Both the position numbers and the translations under genes were made by a program. Of a stretch of 64,000 nucleotides of DNA, positions 45,985 through 53,607 are shown one piece after another. The notes beneath the pieces were generated by a model. The model had not been told where the DNA came from. It ran no database searches and worked only from the letters and a program-made list of their open reading frames with translations. Each line of letters begins with the position of its first letter. Position 1 is the stretch's first letter. Origin of the DNA: Marinobacter zhanjiangensis (GTDB lineage: Bacteria; Pseudomonadota; Gammaproteobacteria; Pseudomonadales; Oleiphilaceae); the NCBI RefSeq assembly GCF_014651935.1, contig NZ_BMXV01000008.1, positions 1 to 64,000 of the forward strand. Direction: 5' to 3'.

Positions 45985-46187
45985 TTTGCACCCCCGTTTT
46001 TAATCTTGAGCAGATCCGCCAGGGTCACACACTTGCATCCACTAACCTCATGGACTGGCAGGGTGCCGTTGCTGATTGCGTCAGTAATTACATGGGCGGG
46101 AAGGTTTACTTTTTTGGGGGCATTACTGACAGCAATGAACTCCATGCTGTTGCCGTAATCAAAGAAGGTGCCGTTTTCGCGTCTCAT
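45981..46187 (-). CDS. hypothetical small protein, 68 aa
   Basis: It starts at the ATG at 46187, with AGGAGG 8 nt upstream and an ATGA overlap with the alpA-like stop. The sequence (MRRENGTFFDYGNSMEFIAV, then VNLPAHVITDAISNGTLPVHEVSGCKCVTLADLLKI) ends with a pattern that resembles a short HTH recognition segment. Function unknown. Confidence 0.6.
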   Translation of the reverse strand: MRRENGTFFDYGNSMEFIAVSNAPKKVNLPAHVITDAISNGTLPVHEVSGCKCVTLADLLKIKNGGAK

Positions 46188-46381
46188 GCGCTGGCCTCCT
46201 GCTTTGCTTCCCATGCCTCAATTTCGGCAACGCGCCAGCGGGTGCAACGGGTTGAAATTTTGACGGGCTTTGGAATCCGGCCTTGTCTGGCCCATTCCCA
46301 AGGGGTGACACGATGGACTGACCAGCGCGCGGCCAGATCCTTGTCGGATAGAAGGGTTCTTGGTGCTGTTTGGGTATTCAT
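46184..46381 (-). CDS. AlpA-like excisionase/transcriptional regulator
   Basis: A 65-residue winged-HTH protein: LLSDKDLAARWSVHRVTPWEWARQGRIPKPVKISTRCTRWRVAEIEAWEAKQ. This is the AlpA/MerR-like fold used in P4-type elements to activate integrase expression and assist excision. GAGG lies 10 nt before the ATG. It is a good candidate for binding one of the element's repeats. Confidence 0.85.
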   Translation of the reverse strand: MNTQTAPRTLLSDKDLAARWSVHRVTPWEWARQGRIPKPVKISTRCTRWRVAEIEAWEAKQEASA

Positions 46382-46473
46382 GGTAACCGCCTCACTACTG
46401 TGGATGACGGTTACATACTCATGGCTAACATGCTGTTCTATAAGGGAATTTTTTGAATCGGATTTTTCCCCTG

Positions 46474-47175
46474 TTACCTTCTAAAGCCTATGAGATCTAT
46501 ATCAGCCAATGGTAACTTGTCTTTAATTGCTTTCCATTGCGCCTTGATTTCTGGGCACTTGCTCCACAGTTCAAAAAGCCAGCCCTCAACGCCGGTTTCG
46601 CGGTACTCTTTGCGGTAATACTGGTCTAGGGTGCCAGCCTTCAGCTTCAGGCCAGGGAAGTTGTCATGGTGCCACTGTGCTGCCTTGCTGCCTGCCGTTT
46701 CCTGGGTGTCGCCTGAATGAATCAGGTTTGCCATCAGCCTCATCGCTTGATGTTTTGCATTTTCAGCTAGCAGCCTTTTTGCCGTGCCCGCTGGGTGGCC
46801 TTCGATCCTAAGCGTTGCCGCTTCCGCCAATACCTTCACCACTGAAGGCGGTGGCACAAAATTGTATTGCTGGCAGGCCATGGCGATCAGGTCGACACAA
46901 TGAGGGTTCTTTTCCTTTCGCCACATATAGGCATATTGACGGCAAAGCGCGGCAATCTCGAAAGGCGCGATCATTTGAACCTCAAGTTGCACCAATTGCG
47001 CCAGGTGAATGTCTGGGTCGCCTTTCTTGCCTAGTTTTTCGGGAATGTCGCGATATGCGCCATCAGTTATGTTTTTGTTTAACAGATAGGTTGGGTCTGT
47101 CAGATTTAAGAAGCGCATTTCAGGCTTTACCGGCTCAGGTTCGGGATGCGCGAACTCGTCATATTCGTTGCTCAT
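46474..47175 (-). CDS. hypothetical protein of the element, 233 aa
   Basis: A soluble helical protein, N-terminus acidic and proline-rich (EFAHPEPEPVKPE), with a cysteine-containing central helix bundle (FEIAALCRQYAYMWRKEKNPHCVDLIAMACQQYNF) and a tryptophan-rich C-terminus. The ATG overlaps the integrase stop codon as ATGA, so it is translated with the integrase. I recognise no domain. Position suggests a role in regulation or helper-phage interaction. Confidence 0.6.
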   Translation of the reverse strand: MSNEYDEFAHPEPEPVKPEMRFLNLTDPTYLLNKNITDGAYRDIPEKLGKKGDPDIHLAQLVQLEVQMIAPFEIAALCRQYAYMWRKEKNPHCVDLIAMACQQYNFVPPPSVVKVLAEAATLRIEGHPAGTAKRLLAENAKHQAMRLMANLIHSGDTQETAGSKAAQWHHDNFPGLKLKAGTLDQYYRKEYRETGVEGWLFELWSKCPEIKAQWKAIKDKLPLADIDLIGFRR

Positions 47176-48158
47176 GCCGCACCCCCGCCAATATGAGCCA
47201 CCTTGCCACTGTCATCTTTTTGGGCTTCACCGTGGTAGCAATACTGTTCCCAATCGGCCATGAGCAAACGGCGCTTATCAATCAACTCTGAGCGGGCGTA
47301 GGCGGCGCGGGTTGCATCGCTGTTAACGTGTGCCAGTGCCAGTTCTGATACCTCGTCAGGGTAGGCGGTATGTTCCCGCGCCCAATCTTTAAATGTGGAT
47401 CTGAAGCCGTGAGACGTAACGGGCTGATCCATCCGTTTCAACAATGCAGACAGGAAATTATTAGAGGGTACGTCTCCTTTAGGGCCAGGGAATACCAGAT
47501 CCTCCGGCTTGCCTTGCTCCATACCTTTGAGCAGATCAATAGCGGTATCGGTGAGCGGTACGCGGTGCAACTTGCCGGACTTCATGCGGTCGGCGGGGAC
47601 TGTCCACACTTTCTTTTTGAAGTCGATTTCCTGCCAGGTTATGCCGTCTTTACCGATACGCTTATCGCCAATAACCTCATTGGTGCGGCTGGCGGTCAGA
47701 ATCAGGAATTCAAGAGCGCGGGCGGCGGTGCCGGTGCGCTTCTGCAATGCCTTCATAAAGTCTGGCATTTGCTCCACTGACAGGGCGGTGAAGTGTGCCT
47801 TTTTCTTGATCTTCTCCGGTGAGGGGTAAACCTCGTCTAGATAGCCTTGCCACTTGGCCGGATTCTCGTTTGAGCGGTAGCCATGCACCGCACACCAGCC
47901 AAGTATATTTTCCATACGCGCCCTGACACGGTTGGCCGTTTCGGTCTTTTCTTCCCAAATGGGATCAAGTACCGCCTTTATATGGTGAAGGTCTATTTCA
48001 CGCACAGGCACCTTGCCGATATGCGGTATCGCGTAGCTGGTCAGGCTGCTAGTCCACTGTTGCTCTTGCCGTGGGTTCTTGAACTCTTTGGCCTTCATGG
48101 TGATGTACTTGCCCATAGCATCGGCGAACGTGATGTTAGCCATCTGAGCAACTTTCAA
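47172..48158 (-). CDS. int: P4-type tyrosine integrase, core and catalytic part (split gene)
   Basis: A 328-residue product if started at TTG 48158. It contains the core-binding domain (ITFADAMGKYITMKAKEF) and the catalytic domain with Arg in TASRTNEVIG, HGFRSTF, and ALAHVNSDATRAAYAR carrying the His and nucleophilic Tyr. The first in-frame codons continue the reading expected after the arm-binding domain encoded by 48460-48155, but one frame away, so the intact integrase needs a -1 shift or has been broken by an indel. All catalytic residues survive. Confidence 0.85.
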   Translation of the reverse strand: MKVAQMANITFADAMGKYITMKAKEFKNPRQEQQWTSSLTSYAIPHIGKVPVREIDLHHIKAVLDPIWEEKTETANRVRARMENILGWCAVHGYRSNENPAKWQGYLDEVYPSPEKIKKKAHFTALSVEQMPDFMKALQKRTGTAARALEFLILTASRTNEVIGDKRIGKDGITWQEIDFKKKVWTVPADRMKSGKLHRVPLTDTAIDLLKGMEQGKPEDLVFPGPKGDVPSNNFLSALLKRMDQPVTSHGFRSTFKDWAREHTAYPDEVSELALAHVNSDATRAAYARSELIDKRRLLMADWEQYCYHGEAQKDDSGKVAHIGGGAA

Positions 48159-48460
48159 GGCGCGCTGAACGGCTCCACTGGATCAACGCCTTCCTTTATC
48201 TTCTCGCGCATTGTGCGGGCCTTGTCGCGGGCCTGAGCCAACGTCACGTCAGGGAATCCGCCCAATCCTATATTCCGGCGCTTTCCGGCTACCTGGGTGC
48301 GATAGATCCACGACTTTGCCCCGGACGGCTTCACCTGTAAGAGCAGGCCAGCAACACCACCAACGGGGTGCAGGGCGTTGTACTCGTTACCATCGGCGCT
48401 TATCCCATGGGTCAGCCGTTTGACCTCGGTGGCGCTCAACTCTCTGGATTTTTTCGGCAT
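48155..48460 (-). CDS. int: P4-type integrase, N-terminal arm-binding part (DUF4102, split gene)
   Basis: A 101-residue frame with the DUF4102 domain: SATEVKRLTHG, GGVAGLLLQVKPSGAKSWIYR, NIGLGGFPDVTLAQARDKAR and EGVDPVE. It normally continues directly into the integrase core. Here the reading goes out of frame just after DPVE and stops at a TGA that overlaps the TTG of the downstream frame (TTGA). Confidence 0.8.
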   Translation of the reverse strand: MPKKSRELSATEVKRLTHGISADGNEYNALHPVGGVAGLLLQVKPSGAKSWIYRTQVAGKRRNIGLGGFPDVTLAQARDKARTMREKIKEGVDPVEPFSAP

Positions 48461-48531
48461 GGTGCAGGCTCCGGTAAAGATGGTGGCGGTCGGTTTGGAA
48501 TCCTAACCACCAATAATGCTGACCTGAGAAC

Positions 48532-48553
48532 AGACGTATCATCAGACCTATCA
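48532..48553 (+). repeat. 22-bp element motif, right copy
   Basis: AGACGTATCATC then AGACCTATCA, about 72 bp upstream of the integrase start. It has one mismatch to the inverted middle copy. Confidence 0.78.
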
Positions 48554-48562
48554 TTAAATTTC

Positions 48563-48597
48563 TTATTGGAGACTACATCAGATTATTGGAGACTACA
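48563..48597 (+). repeat. tandem 15-bp repeat near attR
   Basis: TTATTGGAGACTACA occurs at 48563-48577 and again at 48583-48597 (period 20 bp). The pair lies between the integrase gene and attR, where integrase arm sites are expected. Confidence 0.7.
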
Positions 48598-48681
48598 AAC
48601 AGGAGGGCAAGTTATTGAAGCGTAAAAGAAAGGGTTTTGTAAGGCACTGTTTTTAATGTCTTTTTTGGTGCTTTTGGTGGT

Positions 48682-48698
48682 CTGGCCCACCGCCATTT
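48682..48698 (+). repeat. attR core (17 bp)
   Basis: CTGGCCCACCGCCATTT, an exact copy of the end of the tRNA-Ser gene at 38471-38487; no tRNA body precedes it. Confidence 0.92.
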
Positions 48699-48759
48699 TT
48701 CTTGTTTTTAACTCTGACTTCCTGCTCAGAGCCCCCTCTTTACTGCTCTTCACTGCCTC

Positions 48760-49332
48760 TCATTTTACTGACTGATAATCCAGCGCCTGTTTCAGGGCCG
48801 CCCTGTGTGGTCGCACAGCCTCTCGGTCGGTCTCCGGCACCTGTGCCACGCGATTGAACAGCTGCGCCGTACGGTCGATCATCTGCTGCATCCGCTGTTT
48901 CTGGTCATCAGAGAACCGGGGGTTGGCGCTCATCTGCTCACGCATTCTGACCAGCCGGGCCTGCATTTCCGGAAGCCTGTCGTTCATGTCCAGACTCATC
49001 AGTGCCAGCAGGATCCGATCCCCTGCCCGGGCCCATGCCTGAGGTTCTTCAAATCCGTGGGCCTCGATAATGGTTTTGAACGCCTGATAACCCGCACCAC
49101 CTTCCACCATGGCCGACAGTTCGGAGGGCATCAGTGAGCCGGGAAACTCTCTGTCGTTCCAGACAGCCTCCCGGGCTGATTTGAAATGCCCGGAGAAGGC
49201 CTCACTGGCCTGCAGCGCCGCCATGGACGCCATGAAACGACTGACACTCTGACCGGTCAGAGTGTCAGCCTCCGCCGCCAGTGCTGCCAGCAGGCACAGC
49301 CCGGCAATCAGTGTTGCTGTGCGTTTTTGCAC
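48760..49332 (-). CDS. hypothetical secreted protein
   Basis: A 190-residue protein beginning with a signal peptide (VQKRTATLIAGLCLLAALAAEA, probable cleavage near AEA-D). The mature part is helical, rich in Met and Gln (LVRMREQMSANPRFSDDQKQRMQQMIDRTAQLF). I place the start at GTG 49332, 9 nt after GGGAG; a GTG at 49350 is possible. Function unknown. It is the first chromosomal gene after the element. Confidence 0.7.
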   Translation of the reverse strand: MQKRTATLIAGLCLLAALAAEADTLTGQSVSRFMASMAALQASEAFSGHFKSAREAVWNDREFPGSLMPSELSAMVEGGAGYQAFKTIIEAHGFEEPQAWARAGDRILLALMSLDMNDRLPEMQARLVRMREQMSANPRFSDDQKQRMQQMIDRTAQLFNRVAQVPETDREAVRPHRAALKQALDYQSVK

Positions 49333-49650
49333 GATGCGTTTCTCCCTCACGGTAGCCGTGCTGAATCAAGGTATTACCTTCGCCACTGGCGGGCATGAAC
49401 GCGCCCGCGCAGCCTTGATCATAGGCGATCGGCGGGCCGGTAACCGCCCAGTCATGCACAATTCCGCAATTCATGGGATTCGTTTGTGACGGTTTTCTTG
49501 CCTTATTATCAATGTTTTGCCAGTCTAAATAGGCGTTAATCAAAACTGCTACGGCTGGTTTCGGGTTTTTCGCGCCCGATGCCGGGGCCCACTTACCAGA
49601 ATAATAAAGCCGGCCAGTCCCCCAGCCGTACCTCTGGAAGGACGATGGAG

Positions 49651-50691
49651 ATGAAAGCCATGAACAAGAGCACAATATTCAGGAAATTCGCAGGTGCATC
49701 CTCTCTCACCCTGGCAACGGCCATCGCTGCCACCAGCGTTGCCAACGCGGCTACCTGGCGCTACGCCCATGAGGAATACGACGGGGACGTTCAGGACGTA
49801 TACGCCGAGCACTTCAAGGACTACGTTGAAGACAACTCCGATCACACCATTCAGATCTTCGAATTCGGGCAACTGGGCGAATCCGACGACATCATGGAGC
49901 AGACCCAGAACGGCATCCTGCAGTTCGTTAACCAGTCTCCCGGTTTCACCGGCTCCCTGATTCCCGAAGCACAGATCTTCTTCATTCCGTATCTGATGCC
50001 CACCGATATGGAAACTGTGGTTGAGTTCTTCCGCGAGAGCGAGGCCATCAATGAGATGTTCCCGAAGCTCTATGCGGAACAGAACCTGGAACTGCTCCAG
50101 ATGTACCCCGAGGGTGAGATGGTCATCACCCTGGACGAAAAGGCCACATCACCGGAGGATCTGCAGAACAAGAAGATCCGGGTCATGACCAACCCTCTGT
50201 TGTCCGAGACCTACGAGGCGTTTGGTGCCACACCGACACCGCTGCCCTGGGGCGAAGTCTACGGCGCTTTGCAGACCAACATGATCGATGGCCAGGAGAA
50301 CCCTATCTTCTGGATCGAGTCAGGCGGCCTGTACGAGGTTTCCCCGAACCTTCTGTTCACTGGCCACGGCTGGTTCACCACCGCCATCATGGCCAACCAG
50401 GACTTCTATAACGGTCTGTCCGAGGAAGACCAGAAGCTGGTTCAGGAAGCATCTGACTACGCCTTCGAGAAGATCATCGTTCATATCGACGGCCTGGCCG
50501 ACGAATCCCTCGAGAAGATCCAGGAAGCCAGTGACGACGTCACCGTTACCAAGCTGAACGATGAACAGATCGAAGCCTTCCGCGAACGCGCGCCTCAGGT
50601 AGAGGATGCCTTTATCGAAATGACGGGCGAAAGCGGCAAGGAACTGCTCGAACAATTCAAGGAAGACCTGAAAGAGGTCCAGAGCAACTGA
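49651..50691 (+). CDS. teaA: TRAP transporter substrate-binding protein TeaA (ectoine/hydroxyectoine)
   Basis: A 346-residue periplasmic protein with a signal peptide ending near VANAATW. It closely follows Halomonas elongata TeaA as I know it: WRYAHEEYDGDVQDVYAEHF, DDIMEQTQNGILQFVNQSPG, IFFIPYLMPTDMETV, NPLLSETYEAFGATPTPLPW and ENPIFWIESGGLYEVSPNL. The gene order A-B-C-D with a universal stress protein last also matches. The ATG at 49651 is 8 nt from GGAAGGA. The 318-bp region upstream must hold the promoter, possibly osmotically controlled. Confidence 0.88.
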   Translation: MKAMNKSTIFRKFAGASSLTLATAIAATSVANAATWRYAHEEYDGDVQDVYAEHFKDYVEDNSDHTIQIFEFGQLGESDDIMEQTQNGILQFVNQSPGFTGSLIPEAQIFFIPYLMPTDMETVVEFFRESEAINEMFPKLYAEQNLELLQMYPEGEMVITLDEKATSPEDLQNKKIRVMTNPLLSETYEAFGATPTPLPWGEVYGALQTNMIDGQENPIFWIESGGLYEVSPNLLFTGHGWFTTAIMANQDFYNGLSEEDQKLVQEASDYAFEKIIVHIDGLADESLEKIQEASDDVTVTKLNDEQIEAFRERAPQVEDAFIEMTGESGKELLEQFKEDLKEVQSN

Positions 50692-50702
50692 CGGTTGAAC
50701 CT

Positions 50703-50722
50703 CCCCGGGGTACGCCCCGGGG
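50703..50722 (+). other. intercistronic hairpin between teaA and teaB
   Basis: CCCCGGGG-TACG-CCCCGGGG is a perfect 8-bp stem with a TACG tetraloop, 12 nt after the teaA stop. There is no long T-run, so it probably stabilises the 3' end of teaA mRNA or attenuates, giving more binding protein than permease. Confidence 0.75.
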
Positions 50723-50759
50723 CTGGTTTTGTTCCCGGACTTAAAACGGAGTTCTCACC

Positions 50760-51350
50760 ATGACCAATTCAGCCACCGAACCGGATGAAGCCGCTGGCTA
50801 CAAATCCGGTCTGCCCGGACCCCTGGGCGTTGTGGACGTGCTTATTGCCAAGATTGAAGCCGTGATGCTCGCTCTCGGCGTGCTGTTGATGGCCTTGAAC
50901 ACCTGCATTAACGTCGTTGCCCGCTTTGTCTTTGGAGAGGGGTTATTTTTCTCCGGTGAGATCAACCGCATCCTGATTATCCTGATCACCTTTGCCGGCC
51001 TGGGCTATGCCGCCCGCCACGGGCGCCACATCCGCATGTCGGCCATCTATGACACCCTGCCCGCCACCGGTCGCAAGGTGCTGATGATTATCATCGCGCT
51101 GTTCACATCCGTGGTGATGTTTCTCCTCTGCTACTTCTCGGTGGAGTACATACTCAATATGTACGATCGCGGACGGGTACTGCCCGCCCTGGGCCTTCCT
51201 ATCTGGATTATCTACATCTGGGTGCCCGTGGGTCTGGCCATTACCGGCGTGCAATATGTTCTGACGGCGATCAAAAACATGGTGGCCAAGGACGTCTACC
51301 TGTCGACTGCGGTGCTGGACGGTTACACCGACACCGAAACCGAAGTCTGA
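50760..51350 (+). CDS. teaB: TRAP transporter small permease TeaB (DctQ family)
   Basis: A 196-residue protein with four membrane helices (VMLALGVLLMALNTCINVVARF, ILIILITFAGLGYAARHG, VLMIIIALFTSVVMFLLCYF and IWIIYIWVPVGLAITGVQYV). GRHIRM after helix 2 is a DctQ hallmark. It follows teaA after a 68-bp spacer with a hairpin and precedes teaC by 33 bp. Confidence 0.9.
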   Translation: MTNSATEPDEAAGYKSGLPGPLGVVDVLIAKIEAVMLALGVLLMALNTCINVVARFVFGEGLFFSGEINRILIILITFAGLGYAARHGRHIRMSAIYDTLPATGRKVLMIIIALFTSVVMFLLCYFSVEYILNMYDRGRVLPALGLPIWIIYIWVPVGLAITGVQYVLTAIKNMVAKDVYLSTAVLDGYTDTETEV

Positions 51351-51383
51351 CACCCGCAAGAGCAAGAAAAAAAGGAATCACTC

Positions 51384-52667
51384 ATGGCTACGTTACTACT
51401 GGTGATCATGATCGTGTTGCTCCTGCTGGGCTTCCCGATGATGATCCCGCTTCTGACCGCTGCGCTGGTCGGCTTCTACGAAATATTCAGTGGCTTCGGC
51501 CAGATGACCACTCTGGTCCAACAAATGATGGCGGGTATTCGACCCGCCTCGCTGATTGCCGTGCCCATGTTTATCCTGGCGGCAGACATCATGACCCGAG
51601 GTCAATCGGCGGACCGGCTGATCGCCATGGTCATGTCGTTCATTGGTCACGTCAAAGGTGGTCTTGCCATCAGTACCGCCACCTCGTGCACCCTGTTTGG
51701 CGCCGTCTCGGGTTCCACCCAGGCCACCGTGGTGGCCATCGGCTCGCCCCTGCGCCCCAAGATGCTCAAGGCAGGCTACTCCGACTCTTTTACTCTCGCA
51801 CTGATCATCAACTCCAGTGACATTGCGTTCCTGATACCACCCAGTATCGGCATGATCATCTACGGGGTAATTTCGGAAACCTCCATTGCCGAGCTGTTCA
51901 TCGCCGGTATTGGTCCAGGCATCATGATCCTGTTGATGTTTTCGGCTTACAGCCTGTTCTACGCCTATCGCCACAAGGTGCCCACAGAACCGAAATCCAA
52001 TTGGGGGGAGCGTGGCCGCGCGGTGCGGGAGGCTCTGTGGCCCCTTTTCTTCCCGGTCATCATCGTGGGTGGTATCTATGGTGGTATTTTCAGCCCCACC
52101 GAGGCGGCGGCCGTTTGCGTGCTCTACGCCCTGCTGCTGGAGTTCGTCATCTTCCGGTCCCTGAAGACCCTGGATATCTATCGCATCGCCAAGTCCACCG
52201 GCCTGATTACCGCCGTGGTCTTTATCCTGGTGGCCGCCGGTAACGGCTTCTCGTACATTATTTCCTTTGCCCAGATTCCCCAGGCCATCCTGGCGGCCGT
52301 GGGTGTCAACGAGGCCGGCCCCCTGGGGGTAATGATTGCCATCTGTGTGTCCTTCTTTATCGCCTGCATGTTTGTCGACCCCATCGTGGTTATCCTGGTG
52401 CTCACGCCCATCTTTGCCCCGGCCATTCAGGCCACCGGGCTGGATCCGGTACTGGTGGGTGTTCTGATCACCCTGCAGGTGGCCATCGGCTCGGCAACGC
52501 CGCCTTTTGGCTGTGACATCTTCACCGCCATCGCGATCTTCAAACGTCCGTACTGGGAAGTCATTCGTGGAACACCAGCGTTTATCGTGATGCTGGTGAC
52601 GGCTGCGGGCCTGCTGATTGCTTTCCCGCAAATTGCGCTGTTCCTCAGGGATCTGGCATTCCGTTGA
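51384..52667 (+). CDS. teaC: TRAP transporter large permease TeaC (DctM family)
   Basis: A 427-residue protein with about 12 helices. Family motifs include FPMMIPLLTAALVGFYE, the Gly/Ser-rich loop FGAVSGSTQATVVAIGSPL, IPPSIGMIIYGVISE and GGIYGGIFSPTEAAAV. It carries out sodium-coupled uptake with TeaA and TeaB. The usp gene follows 34 bp downstream. Confidence 0.93.
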   Translation: MATLLLVIMIVLLLLGFPMMIPLLTAALVGFYEIFSGFGQMTTLVQQMMAGIRPASLIAVPMFILAADIMTRGQSADRLIAMVMSFIGHVKGGLAISTATSCTLFGAVSGSTQATVVAIGSPLRPKMLKAGYSDSFTLALIINSSDIAFLIPPSIGMIIYGVISETSIAELFIAGIGPGIMILLMFSAYSLFYAYRHKVPTEPKSNWGERGRAVREALWPLFFPVIIVGGIYGGIFSPTEAAAVCVLYALLLEFVIFRSLKTLDIYRIAKSTGLITAVVFILVAAGNGFSYIISFAQIPQAILAAVGVNEAGPLGVMIAICVSFFIACMFVDPIVVILVLTPIFAPAIQATGLDPVLVGVLITLQVAIGSATPPFGCDIFTAIAIFKRPYWEVIRGTPAFIVMLVTAAGLLIAFPQIALFLRDLAFR

Positions 52668-52701
52668 TCAAAAAGCGCTGATTTGCGCTGAGGAGGTGAT
52701 C

Positions 52702-53142
52702 ATGTTTCGAAGAATACTGGCCGCTGTAGACGGTTCCACACACGCCATGGTTGCCCTGGAAAAGGCCGTCGAGTTCCAGAGGCTGACCGGCGCAGAGCTG
52801 TACCTGCTCTGCGTCTACAAGCACCACAGCCTGTTTGAGGCTTCACTCTCGATGGTGCGATCCAAAGAGCCCCCGATTCCCGACCAGGCCTTGTCTGAGC
52901 ATGCCCGGGATGTGGTGGAGTACGCCAAGGAGCATGCGACTCAACTGGGCGCTTCAGGCGTGCGCGGCTTTGTCAAAGGCGGCAAGCCCTCCAAAACCAT
53001 TGTCAAGTTTGCCAAGCAGCATGACGTCGACCTCATCGTGGTCGGCTCCCGCGGTAGTGATAGCGACAGGGACGGCATGGTACTGGGCAGTGTGTCCCAG
53101 CGGGTGGCGAGTATGGCCAAGTGCCCGACGTTGGTGGTCTGA
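52702..53142 (+). CDS. teaD: universal stress protein TeaD
   Basis: A 146-residue UspA-fold protein: FRRILAAVDGSTHAMVALEKAVEF at the N-terminus and the ATP-binding signature VVGSRGSDSDRDGMVLGSVSQRVA. In H. elongata the equivalent TeaD is encoded last in the tea operon, binds ATP and lowers ectoine uptake. The ATG at 52702 has GAGGAGG 5 nt upstream. Confidence 0.88.
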   Translation: MFRRILAAVDGSTHAMVALEKAVEFQRLTGAELYLLCVYKHHSLFEASLSMVRSKEPPIPDQALSEHARDVVEYAKEHATQLGASGVRGFVKGGKPSKTIVKFAKQHDVDLIVVGSRGSDSDRDGMVLGSVSQRVASMAKCPTLVV

Positions 53143-53224
53143 CTGTTGATTCCCGGGTTCTGGCCCCCATTAAGGGCATAAGAACTCACTATCGTCGGCG
53201 CACTCCGCCGGAGGGAGGCACACC

Positions 53225-53476
53225 ATGACAGACCATACTCAGACAACCGACCAGGGCCGTGGCAATGACCGCCGGTTCGCGGTGTCTGCCAACCGGGAAG
53301 CGGCCCGCCACCGGCTGCGTTATGTGGAAAGTGGCGGTGCCTCGGTGGATACGGAAGAATGCTCATTCTGTCAGTCCAGCCCGGAGCTGGACTGGGAGGC
53401 GAAGACCGTTGTCTCGGCGGCCGAAAAACCGTCAGAGGGCAGTGCCAGGCAGGGTGACAGCCCGGATAATGATTAA
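53225..53476 (+). CDS. small hydrophilic protein, 83 aa
   Basis: A charged, probably unstructured protein: MTDHTQTTDQGRGNDRRFAV, a central CSFCQSS with a CxxC pair, and an acidic tail. GGAGGGAGG lies upstream of the ATG. The single CxxC could bind metal or be redox active. No family recognised. Confidence 0.5.
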   Translation: MTDHTQTTDQGRGNDRRFAVSANREAARHRLRYVESGGASVDTEECSFCQSSPELDWEAKTVVSAAEKPSEGSARQGDSPDND

Positions 53477-53607
53477 ATCCATGTCATGGAACCCTTTTAC
53501 CGACACATTGTCTGAAATGCTGAATGTTAACGATTGAAAGTTAAACCCGGTCCATTATGATGGAGCACAGGGTATAACCAATGACCGATCATATTACGGA
53601 GAGAAAC

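Larger units (their letters stand above)
38471..48698. mobile_element. tRNA-Ser-integrated phage satellite-like element, about 10.2 kb
   Basis: The element is bounded by a 17-bp direct repeat of the tRNA-Ser 3' end. It encodes a P4-type tyrosine integrase, an AlpA-like regulator, a PrimPol-helicase, small and large terminase, a coiled-coil scaffold-like protein and a major capsid-like protein, nearly all on the minus strand with short or overlapping junctions. No portal, head protease, tail, lysis or repressor gene is visible. Size, gene order and tRNA target resemble phage satellites more than a degraded full prophage. Base composition is lower in GC than the flanks. Confidence 0.85.

Noticed and set aside
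51396..52631. A 411-codon frame antisense to teaC
   Set aside because: Composition is a Gly/His/Gln-rich complement of a membrane protein; not coding.
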